Shown here one piece after another: positions 16,657 through 25,490 of a stretch of DNA of 64,000 bases (position 1 is the first letter of the stretch; each line of letters starts with the position of its first letter). The notes under the pieces were generated by a model, which saw nothing but the letters and a program-made list of their open reading frames with translations, did no database searches and was not told the DNA's origin. Both the position numbers and the translations under genes were made by a program. Origin of the DNA: Ignavibacteria bacterium (GTDB taxonomy: Bacteria; Bacteroidota; Ignavibacteria; Tepidaquicellales; Tepidaquicellaceae); NCBI GenBank assembly GCA_019694675.1, contig JAIBBK010000081.1:29085-93084 (forward strand). Reading direction: 5' to 3'.

Positions 16657-19005
16657 TTACGGCCTTACAACGCCAACGAAGTTGAATGCGTTGTTTTCTA
16701 CGTATGCGCCGTCTGTTGCATCAACGAAACCGTCATTGTTGACGTCTGTTGCAACATAACCGCTTACGAAGTTGAATGCATCGTTGTCAACGGCACTGCC
16801 GTCTGATGCATCTACAAAACCGTCCTGATTTACATCACCGCCGTAAATGCTTGCGGCTCCTGCAACCACAACCATGTTGCTTCCAAAAGCCTGATTTACA
16901 TTGGTAGTGAAGTTGTAGTTTGTCACAGCATTCACAGTAACAGGTGCTGCGCTCCAGGTTTCAATGGAGTTTCTGTGTTTAACAACAATGTAATATCCGG
17001 TTCCAAGTGAAGCCTTTGTGAAGTTCACTGTTGCCAAACCTGAATTGCTGAGAACCACTCTTGCCGCATCTTCAATCTCATAAGGCGAAGTTGCCCTTCT
17101 GAGAAGCACTGTGATCGTATCACTGGTGTTTGAAGAAGGTGACGGATCCGGAGTTATTGCCTCGAGAGAAGCTGTCAGGTTAAGAGTTGCAGCTGCGCAG
17201 GAAGAGTTAAGCCTTGTTGCATCCGTACCAAATTCAATCGCAATCGGGTTAGAACCAAAAAGCGGTCCCGGAGGATTGGCCGGATAAGCTGCTCTGTAAT
17301 ATGTATTTGTTGTGCCGTCTGCAATCTGAAGTCCGACAAGGTGAGCATTAAGGAGATCAGTGTTGTAGTATGTCAGGAAGTCTGCTCCCGTATTGCCGTT
17401 TGTATTATCTGCAAACTGTGCTACCATGTTGGAGTTGTTCGGTGAACCTCCATCCACGAGGTCAATAACTGCCTGCATGCTGACGTATTCTGTTGTATCA
17501 CCGCCAAATGCCGGAACTCTGTCGTAGGTCACTATGAGCTGATAACCGTTGACTTTGTAGCTAAGCCTGTTTGTAGCTGAACCAACCGAAAGAGTTGTAT
17601 AATTCAGATCCATCCACATCAGGTAGAAGGTCGGCCTGTTAAGCGAATTCAGGGCCGGTGAGAATGAATTGAGCAATGAATGAGTTGCGAAGCTGATGAA
17701 TCCGTTCGTTGCCACGAATACAGAATCATACTCAGTGCCGCCCATTTTGACTTTCTTTCCTGCCGGCAGTCTGAACTTCCAGTGACCGTCATCAAGTGAT
17801 CCAGCGAAATTTCCTGAACTGGCCTGAACGCTGTTAACAACAAGACTCGTGCTTCCTGATGTATCTTTCCAGCAGAATTGCGGGCTGGAAGGTGCACCGG
17901 AACCCGGAACGTTGTTCGCATAGGAATATGTACCGCTTGTTCCATAGTTCGGGTTCAAAGCAGTGAACGAAGTCTTGAGAGTATCATTGAATCTGTTTCC
18001 GTCACTTGCGAGGCTTACTATGATGGTAACATTGTATGTTCCCGGTGTCGGGTTGAAAGTGCTGTCAAATGTTACCGTGGTGGATGTGCCGGACGCAATT
18101 GATGAGATAGTTTTATTGCTTGTGTAAGCTACCGGACCTGTGATCGAGTATCTTACAGGCACATTTGTCTGTGCCGCTGATCCGATGTTTGTGAATGTTG
18201 CCTTTGGAGCGATAGTTGATGTAGGAAGTACAATGCTTCCGGTTGGTGCAACATTTGCCGAAGAGGCCATGTCGTTAGCAATTGCGGCGCCCTCGATCGT
18301 AAGAGCGTCGATACCAATGAAATCACTATTGCTACCAAGCGGACCGCCGTCAACAACATTGTATCTGATGGCGAATCTTGCGCCGGCTGCTGTTGAAGGA
18401 GCTCCGAATGCTTTTCTTTCCCAAGCACCTGCAATATTAACTTTGAATCTTCCGAGTTCAGTCCATGTGCCTTCAGGAGTTGTTGATCCTGCGGCAGAAT
18501 ACATGACTCTGATAGAATCGGGGAATGTGCTAGAAAGCGGAGCTCTTGAATAAAATACTATTGAGTCACCGGATGTCACATTGTTCGCCGGAGTAATGAG
18601 CCAACTGTCTATGTTGTTAGCGCTTGTCACTACATTGTAATTTGCAGCAACATAACCTGTAGTTGGACCATTGAAAGCAGAGAACACTACGTCATTACCC
18701 TGAAACCATGTGGCTGTGAGACCCTGAGCGCCAGCACCGCGGTACCAAACGAAATAACCCCTAGCTTTCAGTGAGGTTGTATCGTTGGCTCCGTCAAAAT
18801 TGTCTGTGTAGTACGGTGTTCCGTCAGTATCGTAGCCTCCGACCGGAAGACGGGGTCCGTCCTGCTGGATCGGATTTATGGACTCATTGTTTCTTGAGTC
18901 CGTCGGATTGCCTTTCTTGGGATCATCCTTCATTGTATTGAAGCCTAATGCGACTCCGAGGACAATTAAGACAAGCCCAAAGATTGTAGCTTTGGTTCTG
19001 CTCAT
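16657..19005 (-). CDS. Exported multidomain protein with dockerin-type tail (family C)
   Basis: 782 residues, collinear with the 14045 gene. N-terminal hydrophobic helix (IFGLVLIVLGVALGF, about 8-22), then KGNPTDSRNNESI, the conserved post-helix motif. Choice-of-anchor-J/cleaved-adhesin-like domain about 55-230 (YTDNFDGANDTTSLKARGY, GLTATWFQGNDVVFSAF, IDSWLITPANN, SDFIGIDALTIE), CARDB-like domain, a beta domain with CWKDTSGSTSLVVNS and DSVFVATNGFISF, then the transthyretin-like module (ITVLLRRATSPYEIED, YYIVVKHRNSIETWS, AFGSNMVVVAGAAS). Two canonical dockerin loops close the protein, DVNQDGFVDASD and DVNNDGFVDATD, ending NFVGVVRP. Strong own terminator. No catalytic motif seen. It may be a lipid-free periplasmic or surface protein; anchoring through the dockerin tail is hypothetical because no cohesin is visible nearby. 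Confidence 0.9.
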   Translation of the reverse strand: MSRTKATIFGLVLIVLGVALGFNTMKDDPKKGNPTDSRNNESINPIQQDGPRLPVGGYDTDGTPYYTDNFDGANDTTSLKARGYFVWYRGAGAQGLTATWFQGNDVVFSAFNGPTTGYVAANYNVVTSANNIDSWLITPANNVTSGDSIVFYSRAPLSSTFPDSIRVMYSAAGSTTPEGTWTELGRFKVNIAGAWERKAFGAPSTAAGARFAIRYNVVDGGPLGSNSDFIGIDALTIEGAAIANDMASSANVAPTGSIVLPTSTIAPKATFTNIGSAAQTNVPVRYSITGPVAYTSNKTISSIASGTSTTVTFDSTFNPTPGTYNVTIIVSLASDGNRFNDTLKTSFTALNPNYGTSGTYSYANNVPGSGAPSSPQFCWKDTSGSTSLVVNSVQASSGNFAGSLDDGHWKFRLPAGKKVKMGGTEYDSVFVATNGFISFATHSLLNSFSPALNSLNRPTFYLMWMDLNYTTLSVGSATNRLSYKVNGYQLIVTYDRVPAFGGDTTEYVSMQAVIDLVDGGSPNNSNMVAQFADNTNGNTGADFLTYYNTDLLNAHLVGLQIADGTTNTYYRAAYPANPPGPLFGSNPIAIEFGTDATRLNSSCAAATLNLTASLEAITPDPSPSSNTSDTITVLLRRATSPYEIEDAARVVLSNSGLATVNFTKASLGTGYYIVVKHRNSIETWSAAPVTVNAVTNYNFTTNVNQAFGSNMVVVAGAASIYGGDVNQDGFVDASDGSAVDNDAFNFVSGYVATDVNNDGFVDATDGAYVENNAFNFVGVVRP

Positions 19006-19121
19006 TCCTTTTTTCTCCTGTTTGATTTTTGAGGGAAATAAACATAATCTCAGGCACTGAAATAAACAAGATATTAATTAACTCTGATTGACTTTAAACC
19101 GGGCTGAATCGTGATGTAATC

Positions 19122-19161
19122 AAGCCGGAAGTTCCGATCTGTGTGTCTATAGTTCCGGCTT
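19122..19161 (-). terminator. Hairpin just past the murB stop, possible terminator
   Basis: Nine-bp stem AAGCCGGAA (19122-19130) / TTCCGGCTT (19153-19161) with a 22-base loop, 5 bases after the murB stop. No real U tract follows on the minus strand, so this is a weak intrinsic terminator or a Rho-assisted end. Confidence 0.45.
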
Positions 19162-19166
19162 CCTTT

Positions 19167-20228
19167 TCAGGGGATAAACTGCGGCTCATTCTCCAGCATT
19201 ATTCCGAATTTCCCAGTTACTGCAGTCTTGATCTTTTCAGACAGCATTATCAGTCCTGCAGTGCTTCCTCCCCTGTTCACAAGCGCCAGGCTGTGGCTGT
19301 TCGATATGCCGACCCCGTTTTCAGTGTATCCTTTTCTGAAACCCGCCGCTTCAATAAGCCATGCGGACGGGATCTTCACAAAACCATTTTCAGCCCGGGC
19401 AGGCGCATCGCTCAATCCGCTGTATGATTCGCAAAGAGCAGTGAATCTGTCTTTTTCCAAAACAGGGTTCACAAAGAAGGAGCCGCAGGATCGGGTATCG
19501 GGATCAGAGCTATCAAGCACCATTGATTTGTTCTTTCTTATTCGCAGAACTTCAGACCTTAAAACAGACAGCTTACTTTGCCTGTCGAGGCTTTCAAAGT
19601 CAGTCCCGCATTCATCCAGTGACTCTTTCAAAGATGCATATTCAGGTGACACTTTATTTAATTTGGGCAGAACAAACTCCACGCCGGCAATGAAGTACCT
19701 CCCATTGTCAGCACACTTGAAGCGGCTTGTGCGGTAACCAAAGCCGCACTCCCGGTTATCAAATGAAACAAGCTCATAGGTCTTCAGGTCGAGCGCACTC
19801 ACGGACTTTATCACGTCACTTACTTCCTGCCCGTAAGCACCGACATTCTGTACAGGCGTGGCGCCTACCGTGCCCGGAATTCCGGACATGCACTCAATCC
19901 CCCCAAGTGACAACCCGACTGCACGCTCCACAACCTCATCCCATAACTCGCCCGATGAGACTCTTAGATCAGCGCGGTCAATTGATTCATCACACTCAAA
20001 TCCCTTCACTTCGTTCTTTATCACAAGCCCGTCAAACCCGGTGTCGCTGAATACAATGTTGCTCCCCCCTCCGAGTATAAAGAATCTCATCTTCTCCGAA
20101 CGTGCAAATTTTATTGCTTCGATGAGTTCATCGACATTCCGCACTCTGTACAGGTACTTTGCATTTCCGCCAAGCCCGATGCTTGTAAGCTCTGAAAGCG
20201 GGAAGTCAGGTTCAAAAAGTTCTTTCAT
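19167..20228 (-). CDS. murB: UDP-N-acetylenolpyruvoylglucosamine reductase (MurB)
   Basis: 353 residues, close to the usual 300-345. MurB reduces UDP-GlcNAc-enolpyruvate to UDP-MurNAc with NADPH and FAD in the cytoplasm, the second committed step of peptidoglycan precursor synthesis. FAD-binding region about 15-130 with ILGGGSNIVF (51-60) and GIPGTVGATPVQNVGAYG (117-133). The catalytic set is visible: Arg in GYRTSRFK (about 166), the proton-donor Ser in CGSFFVNP (about 250), and Glu in the terminal LENEPQFIP. The GYRTSRFK segment matches the type I (E. coli-like) form. It stands alone, divergent from the CoA-transferase gene across 180 bases, with no Shine-Dalgarno upstream. Confidence 0.95.
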   Translation of the reverse strand: MKELFEPDFPLSELTSIGLGGNAKYLYRVRNVDELIEAIKFARSEKMRFFILGGGSNIVFSDTGFDGLVIKNEVKGFECDESIDRADLRVSSGELWDEVVERAVGLSLGGIECMSGIPGTVGATPVQNVGAYGQEVSDVIKSVSALDLKTYELVSFDNRECGFGYRTSRFKCADNGRYFIAGVEFVLPKLNKVSPEYASLKESLDECGTDFESLDRQSKLSVLRSEVLRIRKNKSMVLDSSDPDTRSCGSFFVNPVLEKDRFTALCESYSGLSDAPARAENGFVKIPSAWLIEAAGFRKGYTENGVGISNSHSLALVNRGGSTAGLIMLSEKIKTAVTGKFGIMLENEPQFIP

Positions 20229-20408
20229 CAGAATAAGTTTGGCAAATATATGAATATGGATTGCCCCAAGTAACGGATAAATCAGAATATATTGAATTGC
20301 GGAAACGTTCTTTGCGGTGCCGCTTAAATACCGGAATTTTAACTTTAAACTCAGATTGAATAGAAGTAAATTGAGATACTTCTACACAACTAACCACTAC
20401 CACTACAT

Positions 20409-21716
20409 ATGAAGACGAAGAAATCGAAAACGAAATTTGTTACGGCAGACGAAGCAGTAAAAGTAATAAAATCCGGCGACAGTGTGTACCTTCATGCAAA
20501 CTGTTCTTTTCCCAAAACGCTTGTTGATGCAATGTGCCGACGATACAAGGAACTGAAGAATGTGAAGATCCTTCAACTGATGACATTCCTTAATGCACCA
20601 TTTGCTCTTCCGGAAATGGAAGGCCATTTTCATCTGGTATCGCTGTTTACGGGACCGAATGTCCGGAAGGCAGTCAATGAAGGAAGGGCTGACTTCGTAC
20701 CGGTTTTCCTTTCCGAAATACCCTGGCTGATACAATCCAAGAAACTTCCGGTTGACGTTACAATGCTTCATCTTTCCCCGCCTGACGAGCACGGATACTG
20801 TTCATATTCAATCAGCAATGAATGCGCGAAGACCGCGGCGGAATACAGCAAGACAATTATCGCTCTCATAAATCCAAGGATGCCGAGAGTGCTTGGCGAC
20901 AATTTCATTCACATTGACAAGATCGATTTTGCTGTTGATATAAATGAACCGATACCTGAACTGGTATCTGACAAAGATCCGGGCGAGGACATTCACATAT
21001 ACGAAAGGATAGGACAGTATATTTCGGATATGATAGAGGACGGCTCTACCCTTCAGATGGGCATAGGACTGATCCCTGACACAGTGCTTCAGTTCCTGCA
21101 TGAGAAAAAGAATCTCGGAATTCATACCGAGATGTTTTCCGACAATTTAATTGACCTTATTGATGCAGGTGTTGTAAACGGAGAGAAGAAGACGTTGCTT
21201 CCGGGAAAGGTTGTGGCATCATTCATTCTCGGCTCGCAAAAAGTGTTTGACTATATGGATGACAACCCCGTATTTGAATTCAGGCCAACGCTTTTTGTCA
21301 ATGACCCGTTCACTATCTCGAGGAACGATAAAATGATCTCGATCAACTCAGCGCTTGAGGTTGACATCACGGGACAGGTTTGTGCAGACTCGATCGGGCC
21401 GAGGAATTACTCAGGCTTCGGAGGACAAGTTGATTTCATAAGGGGTGCCGCAAGAAGTGAAGGCGGCAAACCGATAATCGCATTCACTTCCACGGCAAAG
21501 AACGGTACGATATCAAGGATCACGCCGTTCCTGAAACCCGGCGCGGGTGTCACCACCTCGAGGGGTGACGTTCACTACATTGTGACTGAATACGGAGTTG
21601 CAGACCTGTACGGCAAACCTGTGAGCGAAAGAGTGAAGAGCCTTATCAAGATAGCGCATCCGAATTTCAGGGACGAGCTGGAGAGGTATGCAAAGGAGGT
21701 GAAATTCTTACGCTAA
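20409..21716 (+). CDS. Acetyl-CoA hydrolase/4-hydroxybutyrate CoA-transferase family enzyme
   Basis: 435 residues, full length for the Cat1/AbfT family of CoA-transferases, which move CoA between acyl-CoA and a free acid (acetate, butyrate, 4-hydroxybutyrate or propionate). Visible family motifs: LHLSPPDEHGYCSYS (121-135), QMGIGLIPDTVLQFL (216-230), the candidate catalytic glutamate in GIHTEMFSD (Glu about 241), NSALEVDITGQV (about 315-326), and GFGGQVDFIRGAA followed by KPIIAFTSTAKNG. The substrate cannot be read from sequence; acetate/short-chain acid activation or acetate formation is most likely. No Shine-Dalgarno. It is the first gene of a plus-strand run, ending 16 bases before queC. 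Confidence 0.9.
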   Translation: MKTKKSKTKFVTADEAVKVIKSGDSVYLHANCSFPKTLVDAMCRRYKELKNVKILQLMTFLNAPFALPEMEGHFHLVSLFTGPNVRKAVNEGRADFVPVFLSEIPWLIQSKKLPVDVTMLHLSPPDEHGYCSYSISNECAKTAAEYSKTIIALINPRMPRVLGDNFIHIDKIDFAVDINEPIPELVSDKDPGEDIHIYERIGQYISDMIEDGSTLQMGIGLIPDTVLQFLHEKKNLGIHTEMFSDNLIDLIDAGVVNGEKKTLLPGKVVASFILGSQKVFDYMDDNPVFEFRPTLFVNDPFTISRNDKMISINSALEVDITGQVCADSIGPRNYSGFGGQVDFIRGAARSEGGKPIIAFTSTAKNGTISRITPFLKPGAGVTTSRGDVHYIVTEYGVADLYGKPVSERVKSLIKIAHPNFRDELERYAKEVKFLR

Positions 21717-21732
21717 GTATCAGCAGAGCAAT

Positions 21733-22419
21733 TTGAGATCCCGGGAAAAAGCCGTAGTACTTGTCAGCGGCGGCATGGACAGCGCACTTACCGCCGCCAT
21801 TGCTTTTGAGAAGCACGAGTTGCTGCTTCTCCATGCCAATTACGGACAACGCACGGAGAAAAGGGAGCTCAGAGCTTTCAGAGATATTGCAAAGCATTAC
21901 AAAGCAGGCAAGACACTTGTTGTTGACCTTTCACATCTGAAAGCGATCGGCGCATCATCGCTTACAGACAGGTCAATTGAAGTGACCAAGGCAGACCTGA
22001 AGACAAAGTCTGTTCCATCGAGCTATGTTCCTTTCAGGAATGCAAACCTGCTTGCAAGTGCAGTGAGCTGGGCTGAAGCGGAAGGTGCCGCTAAGATTTA
22101 CATCGGGGCAGTTGAAGAAGATTCAAGCGGGTATCCCGATTGCAGAAGGAGTTTCTTCGATGCATATGAACGCATGATCAAGCTCGGCACAAAGAAAGGC
22201 ACAAACATAAGGATAATCACCCCGATAATTGGCTTAAGCAAGAGGGACATAGTTCGGAGATCGCTGCAAATGAAAGTGCCGCTGCAACTCACCTGGTCTT
22301 GCTACAAGTCATCTGCAAGGGCCTGCGGAGAGTGCGACAGCTGTGCTCTGAGACTCAGGGGCTTCCGGCTTGCCGGCGAGAAGGATAAGATACCGTATGC
22401 AAAGATGAATGTTTACTGA
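21733..22419 (+). CDS. queC: 7-cyano-7-deazaguanine synthase QueC
   Basis: 228 residues. QueC converts 7-carboxy-7-deazaguanine plus ammonia to preQ0 using ATP, in queuosine synthesis. The PP-loop motif SGGMDS is at 12-17, and a zinc site is formed by Cys about 190, 198, 201 and 204 (SCYKSS, CGECDSC). Other family marks: HANYGQRTEKRE and PFRNANLLASA. The start is TTG at 21733-21735: no ATG or GTG lies in frame before the PP-loop, and an in-frame stop at 21700-21702 limits extension. A GGAGGT sequence near 21696 is too far upstream to be the obvious ribosome site. The next pathway enzyme, QueF, is encoded at 35278-35667. Co-transcription with the CoA-transferase is likely from the 16-base gap. 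Confidence 0.93.
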   Translation: MRSREKAVVLVSGGMDSALTAAIAFEKHELLLLHANYGQRTEKRELRAFRDIAKHYKAGKTLVVDLSHLKAIGASSLTDRSIEVTKADLKTKSVPSSYVPFRNANLLASAVSWAEAEGAAKIYIGAVEEDSSGYPDCRRSFFDAYERMIKLGTKKGTNIRIITPIIGLSKRDIVRRSLQMKVPLQLTWSCYKSSARACGECDSCALRLRGFRLAGEKDKIPYAKMNVY

Positions 22420-22494
22420 CAGAGTTGTGAAGAATTCGCTTGTGACATCGCACATAAGCAAGAGAGTCATAATAAAAAACAAATCGGGCGACCA

Positions 22495-23562
22495 ATGAAG
22501 GCTGAAAAAAATCCTCTGAAGTTTCTAAACATTGCCGCAGCCATTTTTCTCCTTGGTTTTCTTCTTTACTGGATGAAGGAGCTTCAGACCATCCTCCTTC
22601 CTTTCTTTGTTTCGCTGATAATTTTCTTTGTGTTCCTTCCTGTTTATAATTTTCTGCTGAGCAAGAAGGTGCCCTCCGCACTTGCAGTGATAACTGTGCT
22701 GTTGATTGTTCTGGTCCTGTCCAATACCATGAGTGTGTTCCTGTATGCCAGCGTGAATTCATTTTCTCAGGAGTTTCCTACATACGAAAAGAAACTGATA
22801 GAGAAGATAGACCTTCTCGCTTCAACCCTGAACATTGACAAAAGCGAAGTTGACCGTGTGACGAAGGACTTCAACATTAAAGACATGCTGATGCAGGGAA
22901 AACTTACGGATACAATTACGGGGCTGCTTTCGGGGCTGACAGGGATGCTCGGAAATTTCATACTGATACTCTTCTACCTCATCTTTCTTCTTTCTGAATC
23001 TTCAAGCATAAAGGAGCGGATGAAGCTCGCATTCAGCGAAGAACATTCTGACTCGATAGAAAAGACTTTCGGAGACATAGTTGATAATGTAAAGAACTAC
23101 ATTTCCGGCAAGACTCTGCTCGCGGCAATACAATCCGTTGTGATCGGCACAGTGCTCTGGGCATTCGGGGTTGACTTCTATATTGTGTGGGCTATTCTTT
23201 TCTTCTTCACGGATTTCATTCCAAACATCGGTTCACTTGTGGCCACTATACTTGTTGCCCTTGTCATGCTCCTTCAGTTTGACAACATATTCACACCGAT
23301 ATTCCTGACGGTGCTTCTGATTGTGATACAAAACCTCAAGGGGAATGTGCTTGAGCCGAAGATCATAGGCAACAGACTCGATCTCAGTCCCCTTGTGCTT
23401 CTGCTTTCGCTTGTATTCTTCGGCTATCTGTGGGGTATCACGGGAATGATACTTTCAGTGCCGATCATGGCAATCCTCAAGATCATACTGATGAACTTCC
23501 CTTCAACAAGGCCCTGGGGAATAATGATGAGCTATAATTTGACTTCAATAAAAGCCAAATAA
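22495..23562 (+). CDS. AI-2E family transporter (PerM/TqsA-like membrane protein)
   Basis: 355 residues. Polytopic inner-membrane protein with about eight hydrophobic segments: two or three near the N-terminus ([49 protein letters not shown]), a long soluble stretch about 85-140, then a dense C-terminal block. The family signature region is clear: [16 protein letters not shown] (about 239-254) and the conserved [20 protein letters not shown]. Members have been linked to autoinducer-2 export or Na+/H+ exchange, so substrate is not predictable. The charged N-terminal start [10 protein letters not shown] is preceded by no good Shine-Dalgarno. It lies 75 bases after queC and 53 before pckG. Confidence 0.9.
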   Translation: MKAEKNPLKFLNIAAAIFLLGFLLYWMKELQTILLPFFVSLIIFFVFLPVYNFLLSKKVPSALAVITVLLIVLVLSNTMSVFLYASVNSFSQEFPTYEKKLIEKIDLLASTLNIDKSEVDRVTKDFNIKDMLMQGKLTDTITGLLSGLTGMLGNFILILFYLIFLLSESSSIKERMKLAFSEEHSDSIEKTFGDIVDNVKNYISGKTLLAAIQSVVIGTVLWAFGVDFYIVWAILFFFTDFIPNIGSLVATILVALVMLLQFDNIFTPIFLTVLLIVIQNLKGNVLEPKIIGNRLDLSPLVLLLSLVFFGYLWGITGMILSVPIMAILKIILMNFPSTRPWGIMMSYNLTSIKAK

Positions 23563-23615
23563 CAAGTAAGTTAATTCAACTTCAATCTATTCAAACTAAA
23601 CACACACCGAACAAA

Positions 23616-25397
23616 ATGAAAATCAGCAAGAAGCTTCAGGAATGGGTTGACGACTGTGAAAAGCTGTGCAAACCGGACAAGGTTGTCTGGTGCGACGGAT
23701 CAAAGAAGCAGCTTGATGAACTCGCCAATGAACTTATCAAAAAAGGTACATTTCAAAAACTTAACGAATCAAAAAGGCCAAACAGCTACTACGCAAAGTC
23801 TGACCCAAACGATGTTGCAAGGGTCGAAGACCGCACTTACATTTGCTCAAAGAACAAGGAAGACGCGGGTCCTACAAACAACTGGATGGATCCCGCCGAG
23901 ATGAAGAAGATACTTCACGGGCTCTTTGACGGTTGCATGAAGGGAAGGACCATGTACGTGATCCCATACAGCATGGGTCCTCTCGGTTCAAACATCGCTC
24001 ATATCGGGGTTGAGATATCTGATTCTCCGTACGTTGTACTTAACATGGCAATAATGACAAGAGTCGGAGAGAAAGTGCTGGATGTTCTTGGAGACGGAGA
24101 ATTTGTGCCGTGCCTGCATTCTGTAGGTTTTCCGCTGACGGACGGCAAGCAGGATGTCACATGGCCATGCAATGAAACAAAGTACATTGTTCATTTTCCC
24201 GAAGAGAAGAGCATCTGGTCATACGGAAGCGGATACGGCGGAAACGCACTGCTTGGAAAGAAGTGCTTCGCACTCAGGATAGCGTCCGTAATGGCAAAAG
24301 AACAGGGCTGGCTTGCAGAGCATATGCTCATAGTAGGGATCACATCTCCGCAAGGAGTGAAGAAGTATGTTGCGGCAGCCTTCCCGAGCGCATGCGGCAA
24401 GACAAACCTTGCGATGCTGACACCCACTCTGCCGGGATGGAAAGTGGAAACCGTAGGAGACGACATTGCATGGATGAAATTCGGAGAAGACGGAAGGCTT
24501 TATGCGATAAATCCCGAATACGGATTCTTCGGCGTTGCACCGGGAACATCAGACAAGACCAATCCTAATGCAATGGCTTCAATGAAGGAGAATGCGATCT
24601 TCACGAATGTAGCGCTTACAGACGACGGTGACGTATGGTGGGAGGGAATGACAGACGAGAAGCCGGCTCATCTGACCGACTGGCACGGTAAAGACTGGAC
24701 TCCCGCATCCGACAAGCCTTCATCACATCCGAACTCGAGATTCACTGCGCCTGCATCCCAATGTCCTGTGATAGACCCTGACTGGGAGAATCCCAAAGGT
24801 GTGCCGATCTCAGCAATACTTTTCGGAGGAAGGAGAGCAACGACAGTTCCGCTTGTGACCGAATCGCTCAGCTGGCAGCACGGAGTCTATCTCGGTTCTG
24901 CAGTATCTTCGGAAATGACAGCGGCAGCGGCGGGAACAGTAGGACAACTCAGGCATGATCCGTTTGCAATGCTTCCGTTCTGCGGGTATCATATGGGAGA
25001 CTATTTCGGACACTGGATGGAAGTTGGAAAGAAGACAGATGCGTCAAAGCTTCCCAAGATCTTCTATGTCAACTGGTTCAGGAAGGATGAGAACGGCAAG
25101 TTCATCTGGCCGGGATATGGCGACAACATCAGAGTCCTGAAATGGGTGTTTGAAAGACTTGACGGCAGCGGCAAGGCTGATGACAAACCTTTCGGAAAGG
25201 TTCCGTCCAAAGGAGCGCTGGATGTCAGCGGACTTGGCATTCCGGAAGAGAAGCTATCCGGCCTGTTTGACATATCCAAAGAAGAAGGACTTGCAGAGGT
25301 GAAAGAGATGAGGGAATATTACAAGAAATTCGGCGACAAGCTTCCCAAGGAGCTTGTGACCGAACTGGATGAACTTGAGAAGAGATACAGCTCATAA
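23616..25397 (+). CDS. pckG: Phosphoenolpyruvate carboxykinase (GTP)
   Basis: 593 residues, typical for GTP-dependent PEPCK and unlike the ATP form. It catalyses oxaloacetate + GTP to PEP + CO2 + GDP, the entry to gluconeogenesis. The GTP-enzyme P-loop FPSACGKTN is at about 256-264. Other family marks are [12 protein letters not shown] (about 67-78), [10 protein letters not shown] (about 116-125), the Mn/nucleotide region [25 protein letters not shown], and the nucleotide-base region [14 protein letters not shown]. Start ATG 23616 has no Shine-Dalgarno but matches the family N-terminus. A strong bidirectional terminator follows. It is an isolated metabolic gene next to, but not functionally tied to, the preceding transporter. 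Confidence 0.96.
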   Translation: MKISKKLQEWVDDCEKLCKPDKVVWCDGSKKQLDELANELIKKGTFQKLNESKRPNSYYAKSDPNDVARVEDRTYICSKNKEDAGPTNNWMDPAEMKKILHGLFDGCMKGRTMYVIPYSMGPLGSNIAHIGVEISDSPYVVLNMAIMTRVGEKVLDVLGDGEFVPCLHSVGFPLTDGKQDVTWPCNETKYIVHFPEEKSIWSYGSGYGGNALLGKKCFALRIASVMAKEQGWLAEHMLIVGITSPQGVKKYVAAAFPSACGKTNLAMLTPTLPGWKVETVGDDIAWMKFGEDGRLYAINPEYGFFGVAPGTSDKTNPNAMASMKENAIFTNVALTDDGDVWWEGMTDEKPAHLTDWHGKDWTPASDKPSSHPNSRFTAPASQCPVIDPDWENPKGVPISAILFGGRRATTVPLVTESLSWQHGVYLGSAVSSEMTAAAAGTVGQLRHDPFAMLPFCGYHMGDYFGHWMEVGKKTDASKLPKIFYVNWFRKDENGKFIWPGYGDNIRVLKWVFERLDGSGKADDKPFGKVPSKGALDVSGLGIPEEKLSGLFDISKEEGLAEVKEMREYYKKFGDKLPKELVTELDELEKRYSS

Positions 25398-25426
25398 CTG
25401 CAATCCGCAAGAAAAATATTCAAAGC

Positions 25427-25460
25427 AAAAAAAAGCCCGTGAGTTCATTCACGGGCTTTC
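25427..25460. terminator. Bidirectional terminator between pckG and the 25491 gene
   Basis: Eleven-bp perfect stem AAAGCCCGTGA (25432-25442) / TCACGGGCTTT (25449-25459), loop GTTCAT, with an A tract on the left and T residues on the right. It serves both convergent genes: 35 bases after pckG and 31 bases after the minus-strand stop. Confidence 0.92.
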
Positions 25461-25490
25461 TCATTTCATCTCTGAATTCAGGATCAGAAT

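Noticed and set aside
14045..19005. Cellulosome components
   Set aside because: The tails look like dockerins, but no glycoside hydrolase, scaffoldin or cohesin gene is recognisable in the window.
21696..21702. GGAGGT-like Shine-Dalgarno before queC
   Set aside because: It lies over 30 bases before the only usable start, and no in-frame start codon sits at the right distance, so it is probably chance within the CoA-transferase coding end.
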